42,503 bases of DNA from an uncultured Oscillospiraceae bacterium (GTDB lineage: Bacteria; Bacillota; Clostridia; Oscillospirales; Acutalibacteraceae), in assembly GCA_902489595.1 (NCBI GenBank), contig CABUAS010000008.1:1-42503 (forward strand), written 5' to 3'. A model generated the notes under the pieces. The model was not told where the DNA came from. It ran no database searches and worked only from the letters and a program-made list of their open reading frames with translations. Position numbers and translations under genes: made by a program. Shown piece after piece: positions 25,601 through 32,413 of this stretch; positions within the stretch are counted from its first letter, which is position 1; each line of letters begins with the position of its first letter.

Positions 25601-26630
25601 TGCTGACAGTTTAATCACTTATGGTAATTGTGATGAAAACGGTAAACTCACATTCAATTGTGATTTACCAATCGGATTTAAGTGGTATGCAAAAGAAATG
25701 GCAACAGATAACCACTATATTCTTTCGGATATCAAACACGAATTTGACACCTATTACAAAGGTCAGGAAACGGAAGTAATCAATATCGACCTTAATAACG
25801 GTGAGCCGATTATTAATGACTTTATCTACGGCACGATTAAAGGACTGAAAATTGATCGTGAAACCGCAAAAACAATCGAGGGAGCATTATTCGGTTTATT
25901 CAGATCAGATGAAACAGAGTTCACAGAGGATAATACAATTCTCACAGCTTTGACCGATAAGGATGGTATTTTCACTTTTGAAAATATCCCTTATGGTAAT
26001 TGGATTGTAAAGGAATTACAGCCAGCAGAAAATTATCTCCCAAGTGATGATATTCACCATATTACTGTATCGGAAAACGAACAGATCATTGAAATCACAG
26101 CAGTTAATGACAGAATCCCTGAACTCAAGACTACTGCAACAGTAGACGGTGAAAAGGAAGCAACAGCTAAAGGTGAAATTACCATTGAAGATGTTGTTGA
26201 ATACAAGCATCTTGTTCCCGGTAAGGAATACAAGATTATCGGTATTATAATGGACAAATCCACAGGAAAGGCATTTGAGATTAACGGAAAGCCTGTTACA
26301 AGTGAAGTAACATTCACACCCGAAAAATCTAATGGAACGGTTACTGTTTCATTTACCTTTGATGCAAGCGTAATCAAGAAAACAACTGAACTTGTTGTTT
26401 TTGAAACGCTCTACAGAGATAATGTAGAAATCGCAGTACACGCAGACATTGATGATGAAGGTCAGACAGTTAAAATCAATGTGCCTGTTCCCGAAAAGCC
26501 GTCTACACCAAAAACAGGAGATGACAGAAACTACAGTTTTTGGATCGGACTCGGTTTTATTGCTATTGGCGGTGCAATATCCGCAGTAATCCTCAAGATT
26601 AAAGCAAAGAAAGACGAGGGTGAGGATTAA
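22683..26630 (+). CDS. Sortase-anchored thioester adhesin with Cna-B/SpaA repeats
   Basis: 1315 residues. The signal peptide is cleaved near A30. An N-terminal thioester domain follows, with Cys71 (VFCVQYG) and Gln134 (CCTQQFVWE), the pair that forms the internal Cys-Gln bond in host-binding adhesins. A long series of Cna-B/SpaA-type prealbumin domains (repeats of AxFxIY…G…LPYGDYTLKE) is next. A VaFE/T-Q ester-type domain near 1160-1265 (VVFETLYRDN) follows, then the sorting signal TPKTG at 1275-1279, a membrane helix and a charged tail. It is probably anchored to the wall by a sortase. In a conjugative element it may hold donor and recipient together. Translation is likely controlled by leader B. 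Confidence 0.92.
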   Translation: MKIKNCSKKLISMLMALMICLSAFPITSFASTFITDMNSDAQFGVISGTLDKYGHELHYAKYDGKTYIVFCVQYGKTSPNGSTYKYGTDFKKYVNREGATYEKIADYIAFGYTLQHGGGLPSTKQEWIDACCTQQFVWETLGVNPTRSSWNSTYMSDSLYKEWKADTEDLIDLYYDKQVSFNGTTKNINLSSSATLTDSNGVMKYYPSFNKTIDKVTFSHTKGENKLTITVADNCNTHSVHFKSSTEKIYKGLPNGNNYSSNLNNYVYFDFDSGSIQNLMFSNYVDPQTFNIKVNIEFGNLKISKTSEDEIIKNIPFTVKGNGKTYNLTTDDKGNAELKNIPVGTYQIYEGDILRYVKQAVKSVTVTDGNTANVSFKNELKKGDIKIQKNSEDKIVKDFTFKVNGSDGSTYSAKTNGDGIATITDVPVYDSNNQKIVYTVQETNIPVRYVTPDGQTVTLEADKTSTLTFKNDLKKFRVKVVKSDIEKGLAQGDAKLSGAKYGIYKGEQLIDTYFTDDNASFTTKYYICDTDWTIRELESSEGYLVNSNIEKVGADPKLYTVEFNTTANDVVEQVLKGKIAIIKHTDNGSTQIETPEKGAEFQIYLKSAGSFVNADKDERDTIICDEDGFASSKLLPYGVYTVHQTKGWEGREKIKDFDVYIDTDMKEYKFLINNSNFESYIKVVKLDAETGKQIAYEGAGFEIYDSDGHRVNMQFTYPEVTSIHTFYTNSEGYLITPEKLPYGDYTLKEVQAPYGYVLDSTAIPFTVTQENSSTDTGVTVVKVKARDIAQKGVIEITKTGEIFSSVGVLGGGYIDENGNDVTFPITYSPIYETRNLANAVFQIYAAEDIVTLDGTVRAVKGELVDEITTTENGAKSKELYLGKYTVIEKTAPDTFVNANEQYNVELTYVGQNVKVTSTALSVFNERQKVSVSLLKELSQDERFTLGMNDEILSVQFGIYANEDIKAADESVIPADSLITYGNCDENGKLTFNCDLPIGFKWYAKEMATDNHYILSDIKHEFDTYYKGQETEVINIDLNNGEPIINDFIYGTIKGLKIDRETAKTIEGALFGLFRSDETEFTEDNTILTALTDKDGIFTFENIPYGNWIVKELQPAENYLPSDDIHHITVSENEQIIEITAVNDRIPELKTTATVDGEKEATAKGEITIEDVVEYKHLVPGKEYKIIGIIMDKSTGKAFEINGKPVTSEVTFTPEKSNGTVTVSFTFDASVIKKTTELVVFETLYRDNVEIAVHADIDDEGQTVKINVPVPEKPSTPKTGDDRNYSFWIGLGFIAIGGAISAVILKIKAKKDEGED

Positions 26631-26995
26631 TGGAAAAGGCATATATCTGTTCCCCTCTTTCCGGGAATGAAAAAGAAAATATCAATAACGCTATTGCTTA
26701 TGCAAAGTTTGTTTACAACAGATGCGGCATGATACCAATCATGTCGCATTTTTACTCTCTGATTTTTGATGATACAGACAAAGTGCAGAGAGAACTCGGC
26801 ATCTCAATCGGACTCGGACAGATTCTTGATTCCGAGCATGTGTGGGTATTCGGAAATACGATTACCGAAGGTATGGGTGAAGAAATCAGAAAGTCAATGG
26901 CACTAAAAAGACAGATTCACTATATTGACGATTATCAGTGCAAAGAAATATTAAAAGTATACGGAGGTAAAATAATTGACGAAAAAGTTAACTAA
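26630..26995 (+). CDS. DUF4406 / nucleoside deoxyribosyltransferase-like protein
   Basis: 121 residues. The N-terminus (AYICSPLSGNEKENINNAIAYA) and the HVWVFGNTITEGMGEEI segment match DUF4406, relatives of nucleoside 2-deoxyribosyltransferases that cleave or exchange bases on nucleosides or nucleotides. Found in phages and mobile elements, exact substrate unknown. It overlaps the adhesin stop by one base and runs 20 bases into the next gene, so it is co-translated with the transfer genes. Confidence 0.75.
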   Translation: MEKAYICSPLSGNEKENINNAIAYAKFVYNRCGMIPIMSHFYSLIFDDTDKVQRELGISIGLGQILDSEHVWVFGNTITEGMGEEIRKSMALKRQIHYIDDYQCKEILKVYGGKIIDEKVN

Positions 26996-27329
26996 ATTCA
27001 GCAAAAAGCAGTGGCTTATCTTTGCCGCTGCTCTTGTTTTAATCATTGCATTTTCAGCCACAACAGTTTATGCTGCCGGGGATGTGGCAAGTGCTATCGA
27101 AGGCACATGGAATACAGCAAAATCGCAGATAAAAACTGTTGTAAATAATGTTGTATTCCCAGTTGTTGACATGGTGCTTGCTATTCTTTTCTTTGTAAAA
27201 GTCGGCACAGCATATTTTGACTACAAAAAGCACGGACAGTTTGAGTTCACGGCTCCTGCAATCCTGTTTGCATGTCTGATATTCACGCTTACGGCTCCGC
27301 TGTATATCTGGGGAATTGTAGGAATGTAA
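26976..27329 (+). CDS. VirB2/TrbC-like pilin (DUF3852-like)
   Basis: 117 residues from TTG with GGAGG 8 bases upstream. A signal peptide ends near residue 33-34 (TVYAAGDV). The mature part has a short amphipathic segment and two membrane helices (VVFPVVDMVLAILFFVKVG, PAILFACLIFTLTAPLYI). This is the size and layout of VirB2/TrbC pilin subunits, and it matches DUF3852 of Clostridia elements. In the family it lies next to VirB6 and VirB4 genes, as here, apart from the inserted gene downstream. Confidence 0.78.
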   Translation: MTKKLTKFSKKQWLIFAAALVLIIAFSATTVYAAGDVASAIEGTWNTAKSQIKTVVNNVVFPVVDMVLAILFFVKVGTAYFDYKKHGQFEFTAPAILFACLIFTLTAPLYIWGIVGM

Positions 27330-27383
27330 TAGTACAAAAAATCGTACACTTAGTACAAAACTAATGAAAAATTCTCCTTAATA

Positions 27384-27392
27384 TGTTATAAT
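27384..27392 (+). promoter_or_regulatory. Extended -10 promoter of the inserted HEPN-motif gene
   Basis: TG-T-TATAAT is an extended -10; no good -35 is visible. Two TAGTACAAAA copies between 27330 and 27362, and GTAC…GTAC around them, may be an operator. Confidence 0.5.
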
Positions 27393-27416
27393 ATAAGCAT
27401 AGAAAGGAGAGATAAA

Positions 27417-27899
27417 ATGAATTATTTTAGTGCTATACAAAACGATAATCTAAAATACAATTTTTTAAAAGTTTTATGTGATGAAAATCGTTTTGAAAAG
27501 TTTAATAGTAATGATAAATGTAAACTCACTAAAAAGTTAAAAAAACTTTCTTCGTTAAGAATTATTCCATTTAATTCTAAAAGTGATACCATACCTAATG
27601 ATTTTAATGACAAAGATACGATAATTATGGTAAACGGAGGCGCTTGGTGTGTTGATTTATTTAGGCATATAAGAAATTCTATATTTCATGGAAGAACTGA
27701 GGTTATTACTCGGCAAGGAGTTAAATATTATATATTTAAAGATTATAGTTCTAATAGCTGTAATAAGCAAACAGCTTATATTTGTTTAAACGAGAATAAT
27801 TATAATAGATGTATACGATATTATAATGAAGCACTCAAGCAAATACAGAAAACAAAATCATACGCTGATAAGAATTACGGAAAAAGGGAAGCTGCATAG
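27417..27899 (+). CDS. Small cargo protein with HEPN-type RX4H motif
   Basis: 160 residues, rich in Asn, Lys and Ile. AT content is clearly above that of neighbouring transfer genes, a sign of separate origin. Residues 80-97 (DLFRHIRNSIFHGRTEV) contain R86-N87-X3-H91, the RX4-6H motif of HEPN ribonucleases common in toxins and phage defence. Helical prediction around it fits, but the rest matches no family I know. It has its own promoter and GAAAGGAG site and splits the VirB2-VirB6 gene pair, so it is cargo. A toxin or abortive-infection role is inferred. Confidence 0.55.
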   Translation: MNYFSAIQNDNLKYNFLKVLCDENRFEKFNSNDKCKLTKKLKKLSSLRIIPFNSKSDTIPNDFNDKDTIIMVNGGAWCVDLFRHIRNSIFHGRTEVITRQGVKYYIFKDYSSNSCNKQTAYICLNENNYNRCIRYYNEALKQIQKTKSYADKNYGKREAA

Positions 27900-27929
27900 T
27901 TTCCCTTTTTTCATTTGGAGGTGGTCAAA

Positions 27930-28856
27930 ATTTTTGATTGGCTAGGCGATATTGTATCTGGACTCGGTGATGCAATAGGAAACGCCTTTGGAAGTATTTC
28001 GGATAAACTGATTGACGGAATATTAAACAGAATTATTCAGTGGATATTTACTGTCATATATGACGGAATCGCTGAATTTTTTACAATGATAAGCGGACTC
28101 GGTGTTGAAATATTTGAACTTGATTGGGTAAATGCAGTTGTTAAGTTATTTTCTCTTTTCGGCGGGACATTGTTCGTTGTCGGACTTGTGGTGTCAGCTT
28201 TTGACTTGGCTATTGAATATCAGAATGGCAGAGCGAGTATACACGGAACTGCGATAAATTGGATAAAGGGATTTATGGCAGTATCTCTATTTACCATAAC
28301 GCCGATAGAATTATATAAATTCTGTGTAACTTTGCAGAATACTTTATCAAAAGACTTAACAAGTATATTTGCATCACAGCAAGGAACAACACTCGGCGAG
28401 GTTGCACTGAAAACCTTACAATTTGCATTTTTTAAAGATGGTGCAATAGTACAAGCCGGACTGTTTGAACTTGTGGCAATAATCGCACTCGGTTATTGTA
28501 CCGTAAAAATCTTCTTTGACAACATCAAACGAGGCGGAATTCTGCTTGTTCAGATTGCAGTCGGCAGTCTGTATATGTTCTCAATTCCGAGAGGTTACGG
28601 TGACGGATTTACACAGTGGATGAAACAAGTAATAGCTTTATGTTTGACTGCATTTTTACAAACTACTTTGCTCTTTCTCGGATTGCTTACTTGGACAGAC
28701 AACATGCTCCTTGCAATCGGAATTATGATGGCAGCATCGGAAGTGCCGAGAATTGCAGAGAGATTCGGTCTTGATACAAGCGTTAAGTTTAATATGATGA
28801 GTGCAGTTCACATGACTTCAACGGCAGTAAACCTTGCTAAAAACATTGCGAAATAA
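27930..28856 (+). CDS. VirB6/TrbL-like polytopic membrane protein, probable AUU start
   Basis: About 308 residues with an amphipathic N-terminal segment and five to six membrane helices, ending in a conserved cytosolic tail (ASEVPRIAERFGLD). Length and layout fit the VirB6/TrbL-type channel subunit of Gram-positive type IV secretion systems. The ribosome site GGAGGTG is followed after 6 bases by ATT, giving MFDWLGDI, a typical N-terminus for the family. The alternative TTG at 27915 and the GTG at 27921 lie inside or before the ribosome site. I therefore favour ATT. Confidence 0.75.
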   Translation: MFDWLGDIVSGLGDAIGNAFGSISDKLIDGILNRIIQWIFTVIYDGIAEFFTMISGLGVEIFELDWVNAVVKLFSLFGGTLFVVGLVVSAFDLAIEYQNGRASIHGTAINWIKGFMAVSLFTITPIELYKFCVTLQNTLSKDLTSIFASQQGTTLGEVALKTLQFAFFKDGAIVQAGLFELVAIIALGYCTVKIFFDNIKRGGILLVQIAVGSLYMFSIPRGYGDGFTQWMKQVIALCLTAFLQTTLLFLGLLTWTDNMLLAIGIMMAASEVPRIAERFGLDTSVKFNMMSAVHMTSTAVNLAKNIAK

Positions 28857-28867
28857 GGAGTCGAAGT

Positions 28868-29239
28868 ATGAGAGAACTTACAGAAAAAGATATTGATATT
28901 GAAGAAGAACTCATAATCAATGATGACGGTGTATCTGTTAATGCATATCTCGGAGCATATTTTGAACCTAACGATGTTCTCGGTATGGATATAGACGATA
29001 GCGGAGATGAGTTTGTGAATCTCTATGCAGATTATAATTCTGAATCAGGTGAATTAACGATGTCATATTATGTTGTCAAGCGTGACAAGGAATATTCAAG
29101 ACCTTACAATCCATCAGAATCAGAAAAAGAAATGATACGAAATCTTATGGAATCTGCTTGTCAAAAGCAATGCGGTTGCTCACTTGATGAATTTGTGCAA
29201 AAATGTCAAGAATCGGAAGAAATCGGATTGTCAATGTAA
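28868..29239 (+). CDS. Hypothetical acidic protein, 123 residues, Met tail
   Basis: No family recognised. It is acidic, with a beta-rich middle (FVNLYADYNSESGELTMSYYVV) and a helical C-terminus with two cysteines (CQKQCGCSLDEF). It ends QESEEIGLSM. It follows the VirB6-like gene after 11 bases with AAGGAG. No gene is coupled to its stop, so the ending is not a by-product of overlap with a downstream start. Confidence 0.65.
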   Translation: MRELTEKDIDIEEELIINDDGVSVNAYLGAYFEPNDVLGMDIDDSGDEFVNLYADYNSESGELTMSYYVVKRDKEYSRPYNPSESEKEMIRNLMESACQKQCGCSLDEFVQKCQESEEIGLSM

Positions 29240-29253
29240 ATAATAATATCGTC

Positions 29254-29282
29254 TTGACAATACTTCGGTATACCGATATAAT
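29254..29282 (+). promoter_or_regulatory. Promoter with palindromic operator for the XRE-HipA pair
   Basis: A perfect -35 TTGACA and -10 TATAAT, 17 bases apart. The spacer contains the perfect palindrome TCGGTATACCGA (29265-29276) ending at the -10, the expected site for repression by the XRE antitoxin. Confidence 0.85.
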
Positions 29283-29300
29283 GAAATCAGGAGTGATATT

Positions 29301-29723
29301 ATGTATATTGAAAGAGTTATAGCAAACAAAAATATGACAAAATACAGACTTTCCATGCTTTCAAATGTACCACAGGCAACACTGAATGATATATGCAGCG
29401 GTAAAACAAAAATTGATAAATGCTCTGCTTCTACAGTATATAAATTATCCAAGGCATTAAGTATACCAATGGAAAAACTGTACGAGGAATGTGTCAGAGA
29501 ATATACAGTTGTTTCAGAAAGAGAAAAATCATACGAATATGGTTTGCCCAAATATTTACAGCACGATTTAGATGAATACAAAAAAGCTCTGAAAGACGGC
29601 TCATCCTTAATGGATTGTCTGTGGGGAGAGCTTTATGCGAGTATAAATGCTGCAGAAAAAACCGATGGTATTATTACATCGGAACATGCAGATTATTTAA
29701 GAAATAAATATTTATGGAGATGA
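29301..29723 (+). CDS. XRE-family regulator, HipB-like antitoxin
   Basis: 140 residues. The N-terminal 60 are a helix-turn-helix (MTKYRLSMLSNVPQATLNDIC, with the recognition helix after PQATLN). A C-terminal extension of 80 residues is unlike short HipB and may contact the kinase. Stop and next start are 4 bases apart, a toxin-antitoxin layout. The strong promoter with a palindrome at the -10 implies autorepression. CAGGAGTG precedes the ATG. Confidence 0.82.
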   Translation: MYIERVIANKNMTKYRLSMLSNVPQATLNDICSGKTKIDKCSASTVYKLSKALSIPMEKLYEECVREYTVVSEREKSYEYGLPKYLQHDLDEYKKALKDGSSLMDCLWGELYASINAAEKTDGIITSEHADYLRNKYLWR

Positions 29724-29727
29724 TAAA

Positions 29728-30651
29728 GTGCAGAATAAAGTTGATTTTACAGGGTGCAGAATTGTGCCTACAAAAGCCTTTGGTGGTGCGAACGGAAAGA
29801 AAATCTCAATAGAATATGACGGTGAATTGTATATGCTTAAATTTCCACCGTCAGCTGAGAATAAGCCGACAGAATTGTCCTATACCAACAGCTGCATAAG
29901 TGAACATATCGCAAGCAGCATATTTAATATAATCGGATTGAATGCACAAAAGACAATTCTTGGCACTTATACTGTCAACGGAAAAGAAAAAGTAGTTTGT
30001 GCCTGCAAAGATTTTACTGCTGACGGAGAAACATTCTATGATTTCAGTGCAATAAAAAATACAATTATTGATTCCGAGCATCTTGGGGCGGGAACAGAAC
30101 TTGAAGATATACTTGAAACCATTGAGAAACAGAAATTTGTTGATTCGGCAGAACTTTTGGAGTTTTTCTGGGAGATGTTTGCTGTTGATGCCTTTCTCGG
30201 TAATTTTGATAGACATAACGGAAACTGGGGATTTTTGGTTGATGATAATGGGAACTCCCGAATTGCACCTGTATTTGATTGCGGCAGCTGTCTGCTGCCA
30301 CAGGCTGATGTTAAGATAATGGAAAAGGTATTGAAAAATGAGGATGACCTGAACGCAAGAGTATATCAGTTCCCGACATCTGCAATCAAGGAAGGCAACA
30401 GAAAAATCAATTATTTTGATTTCCTTACAAACTGCAACGATGACAATTGCAGTGCTGCGTTGAAAAGAATTGTTGAGCGAATTAACCTTGACGAAATCAA
30501 TGATTTTATTGACGATGTGCCGTATATATCGGATTTACAGAGAAATTTCTATAAGCAGTATATTGCAGCAAGGTATGAAAAAATACTTGAATTTGCATAT
30601 GATAATATTATGGAACAATCAAAAGATTTCGGTATGAATCAGATGCAGTAA
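29728..30651 (+). CDS. HipA-like kinase, probable toxin
   Basis: 307 residues from GTG with GGAGATG upstream. The kinase core is conserved: catalytic loop FDRHNGNWGFL with Asp161 and Asn166, and metal-binding Asp184 in PVFDCGS. It is shorter than E. coli HipA (440 residues) and lacks the N-subdomain 1, like HipT/CtkA-type kinases. HipA kinases phosphorylate aminoacyl-tRNA synthetases and arrest growth; the target here is unknown. With the XRE gene it probably stabilises the element. It ends FGMNQMQ, which weakly resembles the Met tails. Confidence 0.82.
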   Translation: MQNKVDFTGCRIVPTKAFGGANGKKISIEYDGELYMLKFPPSAENKPTELSYTNSCISEHIASSIFNIIGLNAQKTILGTYTVNGKEKVVCACKDFTADGETFYDFSAIKNTIIDSEHLGAGTELEDILETIEKQKFVDSAELLEFFWEMFAVDAFLGNFDRHNGNWGFLVDDNGNSRIAPVFDCGSCLLPQADVKIMEKVLKNEDDLNARVYQFPTSAIKEGNRKINYFDFLTNCNDDNCSAALKRIVERINLDEINDFIDDVPYISDLQRNFYKQYIAARYEKILEFAYDNIMEQSKDFGMNQMQ

Positions 30652-30663
30652 TAAACGATTAAT

Positions 30664-30697
30664 ACACCTATCAACTTCGATAGGTGTTATTTTTTTA
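30664..30697 (+). terminator. Intrinsic terminator between hipA-like gene and prgI
   Basis: ACACCTATC and GATAGGTGT form a 9-bp stem, followed by TATTTTTTT. Confidence 0.88.
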
Positions 30698-30716
30698 CCC
30701 AAAATAGGAGGAAAAA

Positions 30717-31055
30717 GTGAACAAACAATTTATATATCCGCAGAATATGAGAGCATCTGCTACGCTGTGGCTTTGGAGTCTGAAAGACTTTGCCATTATT
30801 GTAGTCGGTGCTCTTTTTTCTGCAATGGTGCTTGCCACCAAACGAATCTTAATCCCTGCGGTGCTTACTGCTGCCTTCGCATTTTTAAGTATCCGCAATG
30901 ATGAAACAACCATACTTGACTTCATTAAATATGCAGTCAGGTATTTCATATCCACACAGCAGTATTTCGAGTGGGGTCTGAAAAGCAAACCCTTAACAAA
31001 ACAGAAAAAGGAGGTGTCGGCAAATGTTCAGGTTCAGCAAAAAGAAAAAGAATAA
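30717..31055 (+). CDS. prgI: PrgI/VirB3-like membrane protein
   Basis: 112 residues from GTG with AGGAGG upstream. Two close membrane helices (residues 20-60) and a charged C-terminal tail, the layout of PrgI/VirB3. This small subunit works with VirB4 at the inner membrane. The start of the next gene lies 32 bases inside this one, and VirB4-type genes follow, as is usual. Confidence 0.82.
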   Translation: MNKQFIYPQNMRASATLWLWSLKDFAIIVVGALFSAMVLATKRILIPAVLTAAFAFLSIRNDETTILDFIKYAVRYFISTQQYFEWGLKSKPLTKQKKEVSANVQVQQKEKE

Positions 31056-31623
31056 AAATACTGTTCAGGATCTTATTGGTATTTTGCCATTTTTCAACAA
31101 GGGCTTAAAGACGAAAAACGGAGAACTTGTATATTTTATTATCAGTCCTACAAATATATCCGTGTTGTCAAACGAGAATATTCAGACAAAGATATGGCAC
31201 TTGATGCAGGTTCTGTCTGCACAGCCGAATATTGAAATTACCTGTATGGATTCTTGCGAAAGGTTTGATGATAATAAATCCTTTATGCTTGAAAGATTCA
31301 ATGAGGAAACCAATTTGTCGGTAAAAGAATGTATAAAAAAAGATATAGATTATCTTGATAACATTCAGATTGAAATGTCAACTGCAAGGCAGTTTATGTT
31401 TTCCGTTCGTTTCAGAAAAGAAAAGGAAGAACAGATTTTTAATCAGGTAAACAAGGTTGAAAAGGCTATTGCAGAACAGGGCTTTGAAGTGAAAAGAGCA
31501 AAGAAAGATGATATAAAAAGATTTCTTGCAATATACTTTGGTGCATCCATGCAGGGCGAATTAATCCCGGATGTTGACGGAGGTGACTGCTTTGAAGAAG
31601 AAATCAAAAAGGCGGTGGCTTAA
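31024..31623 (+). CDS. VirB4 N-terminal-like / TraC-type protein
   Basis: 199 residues with GGAGGTG upstream of the ATG. The protein reads like the N-terminal domain of VirB4/TraC ATPases (GELVYFIISPTNISVLS, LMQVLSAQPNIEI, ARQFMFSVRF) but has no nucleotide-binding motifs. The real ATPase is a separate gene about 800 bases on, with the sortase gene between them. It may be a stand-alone partner of VirB4. It overlaps prgI by 32 bases and the sortase gene by 35. Confidence 0.65.
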   Translation: MFRFSKKKKNKNTVQDLIGILPFFNKGLKTKNGELVYFIISPTNISVLSNENIQTKIWHLMQVLSAQPNIEITCMDSCERFDDNKSFMLERFNEETNLSVKECIKKDIDYLDNIQIEMSTARQFMFSVRFRKEKEEQIFNQVNKVEKAIAEQGFEVKRAKKDDIKRFLAIYFGASMQGELIPDVDGGDCFEEEIKKAVA

Positions 31624-32326
31624 CTTTATGATTACAATTTGCTTTATAATCTTCGTAGTAGTCCTCTGCTATCTAATATATAACTTCAATATTGATTCAC
31701 AGGATCAGAAACAGTTTGACGATATGGCACAGACGATAACCATTGAAGAAAGCACCGATGAGAATGCTGATAATGACAACGGAATAACCGATTTAATAAA
31801 CAGAAATTCCGACTGCATCGGCTGGATAAGAATCAGCGGAACAAAAATTGATTACCCTGTTATGCAGACAAAGGATAATCCGCAGTATTATCTGCGCCGT
31901 GATTTTAGCAAGCAGTATTCCTATTTAGGTACACCGTTCATGGACTCAAGGTGTGATGTAAACTACGATAACAATTTGATTATCTATGGACACAATATGA
32001 AAGACGGAAAAATGTTTGCTGATCTTTTGAAATACAGAGAACACGCTTATTTCAAAGAGCATAATCTTATTCATTTTATTACGCCGAATGGTGTTCGGGA
32101 ATATGAGGTTATTGCAGTCAGCAAGGTTAAGAATGACGATGATTGGTATGGCTATACCAGTCAGACCGACAAAGAATCATTCAACAATTTAATATCCCAT
32201 ATCAAAGATAAATCCCCATACTTCACTCAGGATGAGATACAGTATGGGGATTATTTTTTAACCCTTTCCACTTGTGAATATTCACAGACAAACGGAAGAT
32301 TAATCGTTATAGCAAAAAGAAGATAA
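31589..32326 (+). CDS. srtB: Class B sortase
   Basis: 245 residues from TTG at 31589 with GGAGGTGA upstream. An N-terminal membrane anchor (residues 10-30) precedes the sortase fold. The catalytic residues are His134 (IIYGHNM), Cys228 (TLSTCEY) and Arg236 (TNGRLIV). Class B enzymes of mobile elements attach surface proteins to peptidoglycan or polymerise them. The TPKTG adhesin about 5 kb upstream is the obvious substrate. It is translated in overlap with the VirB4-N-like gene, so it is part of the secretion operon. Confidence 0.92.
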   Translation, partial: ALKKKSKRRWLNFMITICFIIFVVVLCYLIYNFNIDSQDQKQFDDMAQTITIEESTDENADNDNGITDLINRNSDCIGWIRISGTKIDYPVMQTKDNPQYYLRRDFSKQYSYLGTPFMDSRCDVNYDNNLIIYGHNMKDGKMFADLLKYREHAYFKEHNLIHFITPNGVREYEVIAVSKVKNDDDWYGYTSQTDKESFNNLISHIKDKSPYFTQDEIQYGDYFLTLSTCEYSQTNGRLIVIAKRR

Positions 32327-32340
32327 CCTATTAAAATGAG

Positions 32341-32413
32341 TTGTTTTGCGGCAGAGCGCAAAACAATTACAGAGTAGGATTATTGCCTTCTGTCGCAAAA
32401 GACAGGAGGTAAA
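32341..32413 (+). promoter_or_regulatory. Structured leader C before virB4, candidate bistable RNA switch
   Basis: Hairpin 1: TTGTTTTGCG (32341-32350) with CGCAAAACAA (32357-32366). Hairpin 2: CCTTCTGTC (32386-32394) with GACAGGAGG (32401-32409), hiding the ribosome site of virB4. Alternative helix: TTTTGCGGCAG (32344-32354) with CTGTCGCAAAA (32390-32400), 11 pairs including one G-T. This uses the left arm of hairpin 2 and would free the ribosome site. Confidence 0.7.
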
